A stretch of 64,000 nucleotides of DNA. Origin: an uncultured bacterium. GTDB taxonomy: Bacteria; Bacillota; Clostridia; Lachnospirales; Lachnospiraceae. The stretch lies in contig CAJMSZ010000002.1 of assembly GCA_905216215.1 (NCBI GenBank), forward strand, positions 1-64,000, given 5' to 3'. Under the pieces are notes generated by a model. The model did no database searches, was not told the origin of the DNA, and saw only the letters and a list, made by a program, of their open reading frames with translations. The position numbers were made by a program, and so were the translations under genes. Positions 45,865 to 55,200 of this stretch are shown piece after piece. The number at the start of each line of letters is the position of its first letter. The stretch's first letter is position 1.

Positions 45865-46878
45865 CTAGATATCTTTTCCTACTACCTTTGCTATCTGAAC
45901 AACTTCTTTCATCAAGTTACTGTACTTCTCTGGTTTCAGTGACTGTCCACCATCGCAAAGTGCACATTCCGGATTATTATGCACTTCAATCATAAGTCCA
46001 TCCGCACCTGTTGCCACTGCTGCCTTTGCCATTGGTTCTACCAGCCACCATTTTCCTCCTGCATGACTTGGATCTACAATGATTGGAAGGTGACTGCGCT
46101 GCTTCATAACCGGAATTGCCTGAAGGTCCAGTGTATTTCTTGTATATGTTTCAAACGTACGGATTCCTCTTTCACAGAAAATGATATTTGGGTTTCCGGC
46201 TGCCATAATATATTCAGCTGACATTACCCATTCTTCGAAAGTAGCATTCAGACCTCTCTTAAGCAAAATCGGTTTCTTTGTCTGTCCAAGCTTTTTCAAA
46301 AGGTCAAAGTTCTGCATATTTCTTGCCCCAATCTGAATCAAATCCACTTTTTCATCAAACAGTTCCAGATACTCAGCTGACATCAGTTCTGTACAGATTG
46401 GAAGTCCAGTCACTTCTCTGGCCTTGCAAAGGTATTCCAATCCCTGAACACCAAGTCCCTGGAAAGAATATGGGCTGGTTCTTGGCTTGAACGCACCGCC
46501 TCTCAAAATATTTGCTCCTGCCTCTTTGACAGCCTTGGCAACCTCGATTACCTGTTCTTCTGTCTCTACGGAACAAGGACCAGCTATCATAGCCATATGT
46601 CCGCCACCAACTTTCACACCTGCTACATCTACAATGGTATCCTCCGGATGGAACGCACGGTTTGCCAGTTTGTATGGCTCCTGTACATGCATAACCTTCT
46701 CTACGCTCTTATCTACTTCGAATAACCTCGCGTCTACCTTCACTGTATCTCCGATACATCCAATAATCGTCAAATCCTCACCGACGACAGTATGCACCTC
46801 CAGTCCTTTGGCACGGACCATGTCCTCCACCCGTTTTACATTCTCCTCACTTGTCTTTGGTTTTAATACAATAATCAT
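45865..46878 (-). CDS. aroF: DAHP synthase (3-deoxy-7-phosphoheptulonate synthase, type I beta)
   Basis: 337 residues; first step of the shikimate pathway. Residues 1-70 are the ferredoxin-like regulatory domain of the Thermotoga type, followed by the TIM barrel: MIAGPCSVETEEQ near 98, LRGGAFKPRTSPYSFQG, and IVDPSHAGGKWWL. The N-terminal domain mediates feedback inhibition in relatives. Controlled by a Phe-type T-box. Confidence 0.96.
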   Translation of the reverse strand: MIIVLKPKTSEENVKRVEDMVRAKGLEVHTVVGEDLTIIGCIGDTVKVDARLFEVDKSVEKVMHVQEPYKLANRAFHPEDTIVDVAGVKVGGGHMAMIAGPCSVETEEQVIEVAKAVKEAGANILRGGAFKPRTSPYSFQGLGVQGLEYLCKAREVTGLPICTELMSAEYLELFDEKVDLIQIGARNMQNFDLLKKLGQTKKPILLKRGLNATFEEWVMSAEYIMAAGNPNIIFCERGIRTFETYTRNTLDLQAIPVMKQRSHLPIIVDPSHAGGKWWLVEPMAKAAVATGADGLMIEVHNNPECALCDGGQSLKPEKYSNLMKEVVQIAKVVGKDI

Positions 46879-46905
46879 AATGAAATCCTTCCTGCTACTA
46901 TTGAA

Positions 46906-46936
46906 TAAAAAAAATCCTCTGCAATACGCAGAGGAC
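46906..46936 (-). terminator. T-box attenuator terminator of aroF-aroB
   Basis: Minus strand TCCTCTGC-GTATT-GCAGAGGA followed by eight U; 28 bases before aroF. Confidence 0.9.
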
Positions 46937-47210
46937 GAAAGAAATCTATACTTCGTGGTTCCACCTCAATTCACAGACACTTCACAGTGACTGCCTCAGC
47001 AGGTACGCCAAAAATGGTTATACCCTTGCAGATAACGGTTGCTTCCGGAAATGCCTACTCAAACCTGTTCATGTTGTTCAGCACTCTACTCCAAGACGAA
47101 TTCAATATAACTACTTGTTTCCTCTTCCACCAGACGAGGACTCTCTGTGACATCTCATTATACCTACTATTTCTCTTCATCGTATTTCAACAGTAGACTT
47201 TATTAACTTG
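46906..47210 (-). promoter_or_regulatory. T-box leader of aroF-aroB, specifier read as UUC (Phe)
   Basis: T-box core GGTGGAACCACG at 46965-46954 (minus), then the terminator. Stem I: AGTA bulge in AATAGTAGG, GTATAAT paired with GTTATAT, then the specifier loop TGAA-TTC-GTC with UUC at 47100-47098, Phe. The canonical Stem I AGAGAG and GGTG motifs are present. Uncharged tRNA-Phe would prevent termination and raise DAHP synthase and dehydroquinate synthase. It fills the 372-base gap before aroF. Confidence 0.9.
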
Positions 47211-47216
47211 TGCTAT

Positions 47217-47245
47217 ATGATAACTCACTTTCTTCGAATTGTCAA
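47217..47245 (-). promoter_or_regulatory. Promoter of the aroF T-box leader
   Basis: Minus strand TTGACA (47245-47240), 17-base spacer, TATCAT (47222-47217), starting six bases after the aroE stop. Confidence 0.85.
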
Positions 47246-47250
47246 TGACC

Positions 47251-48120
47251 TTATCGATGAAAATATTCATGCTTAATTACATCAACCGGCATTTTTTCAC
47301 CAGTCCACAATTCAAAAGACGCTGCGCCCTGATAAAGCAGCATATTCAAGCCGTTTTGCGTCTCACATCCGGCAACCTTTGCCTTCTTCAGAAGTAATGT
47401 CTCTTCAGGATTATAAATTACATCAAACACATAGAGGTCTTTCCGGAAAACACTGTCATCCGTAATAAGGCATTCTTCCGTAGCCGGTGCCATCCCAACA
47501 GAAGTTCCATTTACCAAAATTGTACTCTCCTCTATTTCTTTTTTCAGAAGTTCTGCATCCGAAAAATCATGCAAATGCAGATTACAATCTGTCTCTTCTT
47601 TCAATACTTGAATAATATGTTCTGCTCTTGCAAAAAAGTCACCACGTCTGTTGAATACCGCAATCTCAGCCACACCATCAAGGGCTGCCTGAATCATAAT
47701 AGCTACCGATGCGCCTCCGGCTCCAAGAAGTGTCATCTTCTTGCCGATAATATTCTTTCCATCTTCTTTCACCGCACGCATAAAACCGATTCCATCTGTG
47801 GTATACCCCTTAAATACTCCGTCTTCGTTGACAATCGTATTCACTGCACCGCCAATCTTTGCTGCCGGTGACAGCTCATCCGCCAGCTCACACATCTTGT
47901 TTTTGTTTGGCATTGTCAGATTAAAACCCTTTACCCCAAGTGCTTTTAAACCAGCTACAGCTGTCTCCAGATTCTCTGTCCCTACATCAAACGCAAGATA
48001 TGCATAATCCAGTCCCATCTGATGAAAGGCTTCATTATGCATCATAGGCGAAATGCTATGAGCCACAGGACTTCCAAGAAGCCCTATAAGTTTTGTACGT
48101 CCTGTAATCTCGTATTTCAT
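47251..48120 (-). CDS. aroE: Shikimate dehydrogenase
   Basis: 289 residues; NADPH-dependent reduction of 3-dehydroshikimate. SPVAHSISPMMHNEAF (17-32) is the shikimate site, with catalytic lysine in GFNLTMPNKNKM; GAGGASVAIMIQAAL is the Rossmann loop. It lies 15 bases behind the deacetylase gene. A second aro promoter starts right after it, so aroE is not under the T-box. Confidence 0.95.
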   Translation of the reverse strand: MKYEITGRTKLIGLLGSPVAHSISPMMHNEAFHQMGLDYAYLAFDVGTENLETAVAGLKALGVKGFNLTMPNKNKMCELADELSPAAKIGGAVNTIVNEDGVFKGYTTDGIGFMRAVKEDGKNIIGKKMTLLGAGGASVAIMIQAALDGVAEIAVFNRRGDFFARAEHIIQVLKEETDCNLHLHDFSDAELLKKEIEESTILVNGTSVGMAPATEECLITDDSVFRKDLYVFDVIYNPEETLLLKKAKVAGCETQNGLNMLLYQGAASFELWTGEKMPVDVIKHEYFHR

Positions 48121-48135
48121 TCTAATCTTCTCTTT

Positions 48136-49314
48136 CTATTCTGTCTTTTTCCAAAAGCCGAAATACTTTTCACCATTTTCCAGCTTCACGCCACGTGCTT
48201 TCGCCATCTCACTGACCGTTACAAGCTTATAGCCCTTCTCCTGCAGTGCAGGAATCAACTGAATTGCTGCCTCCACGCTCTGCTCGTGGATGTCATGCAT
48301 AAGAATAATATCTCCATCTCCGGCATTCGTCAGCACATTCTCTATAGTTGCATTGGCATCCTTTGTTTTCCAGTCCAGTGTATCTACTGACCATAGAATC
48401 ATCGGCATACCTACATTCTGTTTCACGTTATCGTCCACTGCACCATATGGTGGACGAAGCAAAGTTGCCGACTTATCTACCACCTTCTCTATTTCACCGT
48501 TTGTATCATTTACCTGACCCTGAATTCCCTCCGGAGTCAGTTTGGTAAGCTGTGCATGATCATAAGAATGATTTCCAAGCTCACAGCCAATCTCTAGCAT
48601 CCGCTTCACTTCTTCCGGATACTTCGGTACATTCTTTCCTACCATAAAGAATGTTGCATGGGCTCCATACTGTTCTAAAGCATCCAAAAGCTTTGAGGTA
48701 TATTTACCCGGTCCATCATCAAAAGTCAGTGCAATCATTGGCTGGTCATATGCTTCTTCCGCTGCTTTATTCAATTCCTCTTCGTGTTCTTTATCGATTT
48801 CTTTTACAGTAAATGTTCCTTTTTTCGTATGAATGGCCACCTTATCCAGCCATTCTGTATTAAGCGGTGTAGCTACCGCACTTGTCAAAACCGCTGAAAT
48901 AGAATATTCACCGACTTCCATCCCATCTCCATCAGACTCCAGCGTATAACCCGAACCATTCTGCAACTCATCTATTAAATCCTGAATGGTATAATCCGTC
49001 TCTTCATCCAACACAACGGAAGTATCTCCCTCACAGCTTACCTCCGCTGTGAAAACCGGCTTTTCTTCTCCCACATACATCTCAGCGTCCTGCACCGTCA
49101 AATCAATTTCCACTACTTTATCCTTAAACAAAGCTGTTGCTCTGGTGCCAACGCAAACAAGTAATAGAACTGCTGCAAAGACTCCGATAATTCCCCATAT
49201 GGGAATCGGTCTTTTGTTTCTTTTCTTCCATCGTCTTTTCTGCCCTTTATTTCCTAAGCTTCTTGCTTTCTGCCTTCTTCGTTTCCAATTATGTATCCTT
49301 CGTTGTATATTCAT
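48136..49314 (-). CDS. Membrane-anchored polysaccharide deacetylase
   Basis: About 392 residues from MNIQRR (GAAAGAAG ahead); starts at 49350 or 49380 are also open. Very basic N-terminus, one transmembrane helix (about 40-62), an extracytoplasmic region (65-190), then a NodB domain (195-380): IALTFDDGPG, NHSYDH (metal histidines), and RPPYGAVDDNV. Deacetylates peptidoglycan or another cell-wall sugar polymer. Reads through into aroE. Confidence 0.88.
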   Translation of the reverse strand: MNIQRRIHNWKRRRQKARSLGNKGQKRRWKKRNKRPIPIWGIIGVFAAVLLLVCVGTRATALFKDKVVEIDLTVQDAEMYVGEEKPVFTAEVSCEGDTSVVLDEETDYTIQDLIDELQNGSGYTLESDGDGMEVGEYSISAVLTSAVATPLNTEWLDKVAIHTKKGTFTVKEIDKEHEEELNKAAEEAYDQPMIALTFDDGPGKYTSKLLDALEQYGAHATFFMVGKNVPKYPEEVKRMLEIGCELGNHSYDHAQLTKLTPEGIQGQVNDTNGEIEKVVDKSATLLRPPYGAVDDNVKQNVGMPMILWSVDTLDWKTKDANATIENVLTNAGDGDIILMHDIHEQSVEAAIQLIPALQEKGYKLVTVSEMAKARGVKLENGEKYFGFWKKTE

Positions 49315-49475
49315 CTTTTGCTGTTCTTCTTTCCCATTATTTACATTCATTATAAGACAACTGACCTTGAGATTCAACACGAATACTTATTAAATATTAT
49401 GTTATTTCTGTAAATATTTGTAATATCTTCTGCCCAAAAAGAAGCGAATAATTTTTATCGAAATCGGAAACATAT

Positions 49476-49508
49476 GAAAAGGATTTTCCATACCGGAAAA
49501 TCCTTTTC
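49476..49508 (-). terminator. Terminator of leuB-ilvD-ilvB-serC-serA
   Basis: AAAAGGATTTTCC pairs with GGAAAATCCTTTT across a short loop, 11 bases past serA. A second terminator could be shared with the deacetylase unit on the same strand. Confidence 0.8.
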
Positions 49509-49518
49509 TATTGATTCA

Positions 49519-50682
49519 TTATTTGATTATACGCACACGGCACACGCCTTCCACTGCGCCTAACTCTTGCTCGATTTCAGCAGTTACGTCAGAATCCACA
49601 TCAATCATAGTGTACGCGTATTCTCCTCTGCTTTTATTGAGCATATTTGCAATATTCACATGTTCCTTCGTCAGAATTGCCGTAAACTGTCCAATCATAT
49701 TTACCATATTTTTATGAAGAATGGTAATCCGGACTTTCTCTCTGGCTCCCATCTCACAATTCGGATAATTCACAGAATTATGAATGTTTCCATTTTCCAG
49801 ATAATCACGGATTTCTTTCGCTGCCATCACTGCACAATTATCTTCTGCTTCTGCAGTAGATGCACCAAGATGCGGAATCACAATGGTATTTGGTGCTTTC
49901 ACAATCTCAGACGTAGCAAAATCCGTCACATAACGTTTCACTTTTCCGTTTTCCAGTGCCGGAATCACTGCCTCACTCTTTACCAATACATCTCTTGAGA
50001 AATTGAGAAGCACCACCTTATCTTTCATCATGGCAATTGCTGCTTCATCAATCATTCCCTTTGTAGAATCCATGGCAGGAACGTGAATGGTAATATAATC
50101 ACATTCTCTATAAATTTCTTCCACATTCTTTGCATGGTAAACATCCTTCGAAAGCTTCCATGCCGCCTCTACAGATATATATGGGTCATACCCATAGACT
50201 TCCATTCCAAGCTGAAGCGCTGCGTTCGCAACCAGGGCACCGATAGCTCCAAGTCCGATAACGCCAAGCTTTTTGCCTGTAATCTCACATCCGGCAAATG
50301 CTTTCTTTGCCTTTTCCGCAGACTTTGCAATGTTTTCATCGTCTTGATTTGCTTTTACCCAGTCAATACCGCCTACAATATCACGGGATGCCAGAAACAG
50401 TCCTGCAAGCACCAGTTCTTTTACACCGTTTGCATTGGCTCCCGGTGTGTTGAAGACAACAATCCCCTTTTCTGCGCATTTATCCAGTGGGATGTTGTTA
50501 ACTCCCGCACCGGCTCTTCCGATTACTTTCAACTTTGTATCAAATTCCATTTCATGCATTCCGGCACTTCTTACCAGAATAGCATCTGCATCCTTAATTT
50601 CTTCTGTCTTTGTAAAATTCTGTCCTAAGCCATTTAATCCAACCTGTGCAATTGGATTCAGGCAATAATACTCATATCCCAT
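49519..50682 (-). CDS. serA: D-3-phosphoglycerate dehydrogenase
   Basis: 387 residues; NAD-dependent first step of serine synthesis. Rossmann loop GVIGLGAIGALVANAA near 145, catalytic His/Glu region near 280, and a C-terminal ACT domain (about 315-387) that senses serine. Short type without the intervening ASB domain. Its ATG overlaps the serC stop (TAATG), so translation is coupled. Confidence 0.94.
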   Translation of the reverse strand: MGYEYYCLNPIAQVGLNGLGQNFTKTEEIKDADAILVRSAGMHEMEFDTKLKVIGRAGAGVNNIPLDKCAEKGIVVFNTPGANANGVKELVLAGLFLASRDIVGGIDWVKANQDDENIAKSAEKAKKAFAGCEITGKKLGVIGLGAIGALVANAALQLGMEVYGYDPYISVEAAWKLSKDVYHAKNVEEIYRECDYITIHVPAMDSTKGMIDEAAIAMMKDKVVLLNFSRDVLVKSEAVIPALENGKVKRYVTDFATSEIVKAPNTIVIPHLGASTAEAEDNCAVMAAKEIRDYLENGNIHNSVNYPNCEMGAREKVRITILHKNMVNMIGQFTAILTKEHVNIANMLNKSRGEYAYTMIDVDSDVTAEIEQELGAVEGVCRVRIIK

Positions 50683-51764
50683 TACACATGTTCCTCCTCG
50701 AATTTCTTCATAAATGCTACCAGTGCTTCCACACCTTCATATGGCATGGCATTATAAATACTTGCACGCATACCACCGACAGTTCTGTGGCCCTTCAGAT
50801 TTTCCAGTCCTGCCGCCTTTGCTTCTTTTACAAATTTGGCATCCAGCTCTTCGTCGCCAGTTACAAATGGTACATTCATTAAAGAACGGTCTTTCTTCTC
50901 CACCGTGCCCTTAAACAATTTACTCTCATCCAAGAAATCATAAAGAAGTTTCGCCTTCTTCTCATTGCGCTCCTTCATTACTTCCAGTCCACCCATTTTT
51001 TTCAGCCATTTAAACACTTTACCGCAAATGTAAATACCATAAGCCGGTGGTGTATTGTAAAGAGACTTTGCGTCTGCGTGGGTCTTATACTGAAGCATGG
51101 TCGGTGTGCCCGGAAGCACATCTTCCGTTATCAAATCTTCCCGGATAATCACAATGACCGTTCCTGCAGGTCCGATGTTTTTCTGGACTCCGCCATATAT
51201 GATACCATATTTGGTCACATCTACCGGTTCTGACAAGAAACAAGAAGAAACATCTGCCACAAGGGTTTTTCCTTTGGTATTTGGAAGTTCTTTAAATTTC
51301 GTTCCATAAATCGTGTTATTTTCACAGATATACACATAATCTGCATCTTCAGAAACCGGAAGGTCTGAGCAGTCCGGTATGTAGGAAAATGTCTTATCTG
51401 CAGAAGAGGCAATGCGGTTCACCTTGCCGTATTTTTCTGCTTCTGCTGCAGCTTTCTTTGCCCATTGTCCTGTAATAATATAATCTGCCACTTTATTTTT
51501 CATCAAATTCATTGGAATCATGGCAAACTGCTGGCTTGCACCGCCCTGTAAGAACAAAACCTTATAATTGTCAGGAATGTTCATGAGCTCACGCAAATCC
51601 TGCTCAGCTTCTGTGATGATTGTTTCAAAAGCTTTGGAGCGATGACTCATCTCCATAACGGACATTCCCGTGCCTCTGTAATTAAGCATTTCATCTGCTG
51701 CTTCTTTGAGTACCTCTTCCGGCAATACCGCCGGTCCTGCTGAAAAGTTATACACGCGTCCCAT
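50682..51764 (-). CDS. serC: Phosphoserine aminotransferase
   Basis: 360 residues from the second ATG (AAGGGG seven bases upstream); the first, two codons earlier, is too close. PLP enzyme that makes phosphoserine. PLP lysine in YGGVQKNIGPAG near 196; N-terminal NFSAGPAVLPEEVL. Follows ilvB by 44 bases in the same run of genes. Confidence 0.95.
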   Translation of the reverse strand: MGRVYNFSAGPAVLPEEVLKEAADEMLNYRGTGMSVMEMSHRSKAFETIITEAEQDLRELMNIPDNYKVLFLQGGASQQFAMIPMNLMKNKVADYIITGQWAKKAAAEAEKYGKVNRIASSADKTFSYIPDCSDLPVSEDADYVYICENNTIYGTKFKELPNTKGKTLVADVSSCFLSEPVDVTKYGIIYGGVQKNIGPAGTVIVIIREDLITEDVLPGTPTMLQYKTHADAKSLYNTPPAYGIYICGKVFKWLKKMGGLEVMKERNEKKAKLLYDFLDESKLFKGTVEKKDRSLMNVPFVTGDEELDAKFVKEAKAAGLENLKGHRTVGGMRASIYNAMPYEGVEALVAFMKKFEEEHV

Positions 51765-51808
51765 AAACATTCCCCTTTCTCTTCTAATTCTTTTTTATTT
51801 GGATTGTT

Positions 51809-53488
51809 TTATTGATTTTCCAAATCTTTTGCGTCAAAGGCGGCACTAATCGGTGCTCCCGGAGCAACCATTGGCCATACTTTATCATCACTGTCAATCT
51901 GGCAGTCAATCAAAACCGGTCCCTGACAACGCAATGCTTTTTCAAAGATTTCGGAAAATTCTTCTTTTGTTGTTGCACGGTAGGCTGTAGCCCCCATTGC
52001 TTCTGCCAGCTTTACAAAATCCACTCCGTCATTTAACACGGTAGCAGAATACCTCTGGCCGTAGAAAAGTGTCTGCCACTGACGAACCATTCCAAGCACA
52101 TGATTATTCATAACCACCTCAATGATTGGAATATTGTAACGTGCTGCTGTGGCAATCTCATTCATATTCATTCGGAAACAACCGTCTCCGGCAATATTGA
52201 TAACTGTCTTATCCGGGCATCCCATCTTGGCTCCGATTGCAGCCCCAAGACCATATCCCATGGTTCCAAGGCCACCGGATGTAAGCAGTTGTCTCGGCTC
52301 TTTGAATTTGTAATACTGCGCTGTCCACATCTGATGCTGGCCTACCTCTGTCACCACCAGAGCCTCTCCATTTGTCTGGCGATAAATTTCTTCGATAACA
52401 AATGGTCCTGTCAAGATTTCTTTTGGATAAGTCATCGGATACTGCTTCTTATAACTCTGAATCTTTTCTATCCATTTATCGTGATGCTGCTGCATAAGCT
52501 TTCCATTGATTTCTCCGAGAACTGCCTTAATGTCTCCAACCAGTCCTAAATCCACCATAATGTTCTTGTTGATTTCTGCTGCATCGATATCAATCTGAAT
52601 AATCTTGGCATTTTCTGCAAATTTGGATGCATTTCCAATGACCCGGTCTGAAAAACGGGAACCGATAACAATAAGCAAATCACATTCACTTACTCCATAA
52701 TTGGAAGTTTTGGTTCCATGCATGCCAAGCATTCCCGTATATAAATCGCTGGTTCCAGGATATGCACCTTTTCCCATCAGGGAATCGCATACTGGAGCGT
52801 TCACTCTTCCTACCAACTCTTCAATTTCTTCGTTTGCACCGGAAGAAATTGCGCCGCCACCTACGAAAATATAAGGCTTCTCCGACACCATGATCATCTC
52901 GATTGCTTTATCAATTTCCTGTTCTGAGACAACTGCCTTGGATTTATCCACCGTTTCTACTGAAACCGGCTCATATTCGGCCATATTGGCCGTCACATCC
53001 TTCGGAATATCCACAAGCACCGGACCCGGTCTTCCCGACTGGGCAATCACAAATGCCTTACGAATTGTCGCTGCAAGCTTATTGACATCTTTTACCATAA
53101 AATTGTATTTCGTAATCGGCATGGTAATTCCGGTAATATCAATTTCCTGAAAACTGTCTTTACCGATTAACGGAACACCTACGTTACAAGTAATTGCCAC
53201 AATCGGAATCGAATCCATAAATGCGGTTGCAATTCCTGTTACAAGATTGGTAGAACCCGGACCGCTCGTAGCAAAACACACACCAACTTTTCCGGTAGCA
53301 CGGGCATACCCATCTGCCGCATGGGAAGCCCCCTGTTCATGGGAAGTCAGAATATGTGTAATTTCATCACTATGCTTATACAGCTCGTCATATACATTTA
53401 AAATGGTTCCACCCGGATAGCCGAACACGGTATCCACACCTTGTTCCTTTAAACATTCTATCAGTATTTCTGCTCCACTTAACTGCAT
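51809..53488 (-). CDS. ilvB: Acetolactate synthase catalytic subunit, second copy
   Basis: 559 residues, a full-length AHAS large subunit: E51 in SHEQGASHAADGYAR, SGPGSTNLVTGIATAF, and ThDP motif IAGDGCFRMNMNEIATAARYN near 428. Shares the fold and motifs of the copy at 2709. No ilvN lies next to it. Between ilvD (18 bases) and serC, so it is made together with leucine and serine enzymes. Catabolic AlsS is less likely, given the neighbours. Confidence 0.93.
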   Translation of the reverse strand: MQLSGAEILIECLKEQGVDTVFGYPGGTILNVYDELYKHSDEITHILTSHEQGASHAADGYARATGKVGVCFATSGPGSTNLVTGIATAFMDSIPIVAITCNVGVPLIGKDSFQEIDITGITMPITKYNFMVKDVNKLAATIRKAFVIAQSGRPGPVLVDIPKDVTANMAEYEPVSVETVDKSKAVVSEQEIDKAIEMIMVSEKPYIFVGGGAISSGANEEIEELVGRVNAPVCDSLMGKGAYPGTSDLYTGMLGMHGTKTSNYGVSECDLLIVIGSRFSDRVIGNASKFAENAKIIQIDIDAAEINKNIMVDLGLVGDIKAVLGEINGKLMQQHHDKWIEKIQSYKKQYPMTYPKEILTGPFVIEEIYRQTNGEALVVTEVGQHQMWTAQYYKFKEPRQLLTSGGLGTMGYGLGAAIGAKMGCPDKTVINIAGDGCFRMNMNEIATAARYNIPIIEVVMNNHVLGMVRQWQTLFYGQRYSATVLNDGVDFVKLAEAMGATAYRATTKEEFSEIFEKALRCQGPVLIDCQIDSDDKVWPMVAPGAPISAAFDAKDLENQ

Positions 53489-53506
53489 TCGTGTTTTCCT
53501 CGCTCT

Positions 53507-55171
53507 CTATTTTACTTCCAGAATAGCACCTCTGTTTCCAGATGTTACCATGGCTGCGTATCTTGCGAGATAGCCTGTGGTAACCTTCGGTTCTCTTGGC
53601 TGCCATTTTTCTTTTCTTGCTGCCAGTTCTTCATCTGAAATCTTTGCATTCAATGTAAGATTTGGAATATCTATCTGAATAATATCGCCTTCCTCAATCA
53701 AAGCAATCGGTCCACCAACCGCTGCTTCCGGTGACACATGTCCGATGGAAGCTCCTCTGGATGCTCCACTAAATCGTCCGTCTGTAATCAATGCTACAGA
53801 AGAACCAAGTCCCATTCCTGCAATTGCAGAAGTCGGATTCAGCATTTCTCTCATACCAGGGCCGCCCTTTGGTCCTTCATAGCGGATAACCACTACATCA
53901 CCGGCAACAATCTTTCCACCTTTAATAGCTTCAATGGCATCTTCTTCACATTCAAATACTCTTGCCGGTCCTTCATGTACCAGCATCTCAGGTACCACTG
54001 CAGAACGTTTTACCACACTTCCGTCCGGGGCAATATTTCCCTTTAATACAGCAAGTCCTCCTGTTTCACTGTATGGATTATCGATTGGTCGGATAACTTC
54101 TGGATTCAAGTTCTCGCAGCCCTCAATATTTTCTCCTAAGGTCTTTCCGGTAACGGTCATGCATTCCGTATGAAGAAGCCCACGCTTATTTAACTCATTC
54201 ATCACAGCCGGTACACCACCAGCCTCATTCAAATCTTCCATGTAGGTCGGTCCTGCCGGTGCCAGATGACAAAGGTTTGGTGTCTTTGCACTGATTCCAT
54301 TTGCAAAATCAATTTCAAAGTCCATTCCGATTTCATGGGCAATTGCCGGAAGATGTAACATACTGTTTGTAGAACATCCAAGGGCCATATCTACAGTCAG
54401 CGCATTTAAAATTGCATTTTCTGTCATAATATCTCTTGGACGGATATTTCTTCTGTAAAGCTCCATAACCTGCATGCCGGCATGCTTCGCAAGACGGATA
54501 CGTTCTGAATAAACGGCCGGAATCGTTCCATTTCCAGGAAGTCCCATGCCCAGAACTTCTGTTAGACAGTTCATACTGTTTGCGGTATACATTCCGGAAC
54601 AAGAGCCGCAGGTCGGACATACTTTATTTTCATATTCGCAGACTTCACATTCGGTCATGGTTCCTGCCGCATAAGCACCTACTGCTTCAAACATACTGGA
54701 AAGGCTTCTCTTCTTGCCATTTACATGGCCTGCCAGCATTGGTCCTCCACTGACAAAGATGGTCGGTACATTGATTCTGGCTGCTGCCATCAGAAGTCCC
54801 GGTACATTCTTATCACAGTTTGGAACCATTACCAATGCATCAAACTGATGTGCCAGTGCCATTGCTTCTGTTGAATCCGCAATCAAATCTCTGGTAACCA
54901 GAGAATACTTCATTCCGATATGTCCCATGGCAATTCCATCGCAAACGGCAATTGCCGGAAATACGATTGGGGTTCCTCCTGCCATGGCAACCCCCATCTT
55001 TACCGCATTTACAATCTTATCCAGATTCATATGTCCCGGTACAATCTCATTGTAAGAGCTGACAATTCCTACTAATGGTTTCTCTAATTCTTCTTTTGTC
55101 AGTCCTAATGCGTTAAATAACGAGCGATGCGGTGCCTGCTGCATCCCCTTCTTTACGTTATCACTCTTCAT
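53507..55171 (-). CDS. ilvD: Dihydroxy-acid dehydratase
   Basis: 554 residues; Fe-S enzyme that makes 2-oxoisovalerate and 2-oxo-3-methylvalerate. Cluster cysteines in NCDKNVPGLLMAA and TCGSCSGMYTANSMN; C-terminal RFSGASRGASIGHVSPEAA. Follows leuB by 29 bases. Confidence 0.97.
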   Translation of the reverse strand: MKSDNVKKGMQQAPHRSLFNALGLTKEELEKPLVGIVSSYNEIVPGHMNLDKIVNAVKMGVAMAGGTPIVFPAIAVCDGIAMGHIGMKYSLVTRDLIADSTEAMALAHQFDALVMVPNCDKNVPGLLMAAARINVPTIFVSGGPMLAGHVNGKKRSLSSMFEAVGAYAAGTMTECEVCEYENKVCPTCGSCSGMYTANSMNCLTEVLGMGLPGNGTIPAVYSERIRLAKHAGMQVMELYRRNIRPRDIMTENAILNALTVDMALGCSTNSMLHLPAIAHEIGMDFEIDFANGISAKTPNLCHLAPAGPTYMEDLNEAGGVPAVMNELNKRGLLHTECMTVTGKTLGENIEGCENLNPEVIRPIDNPYSETGGLAVLKGNIAPDGSVVKRSAVVPEMLVHEGPARVFECEEDAIEAIKGGKIVAGDVVVIRYEGPKGGPGMREMLNPTSAIAGMGLGSSVALITDGRFSGASRGASIGHVSPEAAVGGPIALIEEGDIIQIDIPNLTLNAKISDEELAARKEKWQPREPKVTTGYLARYAAMVTSGNRGAILEVK

Positions 55172-55200
55172 TGGTTCTCACGCCTCCTCTAGTCTATTTC

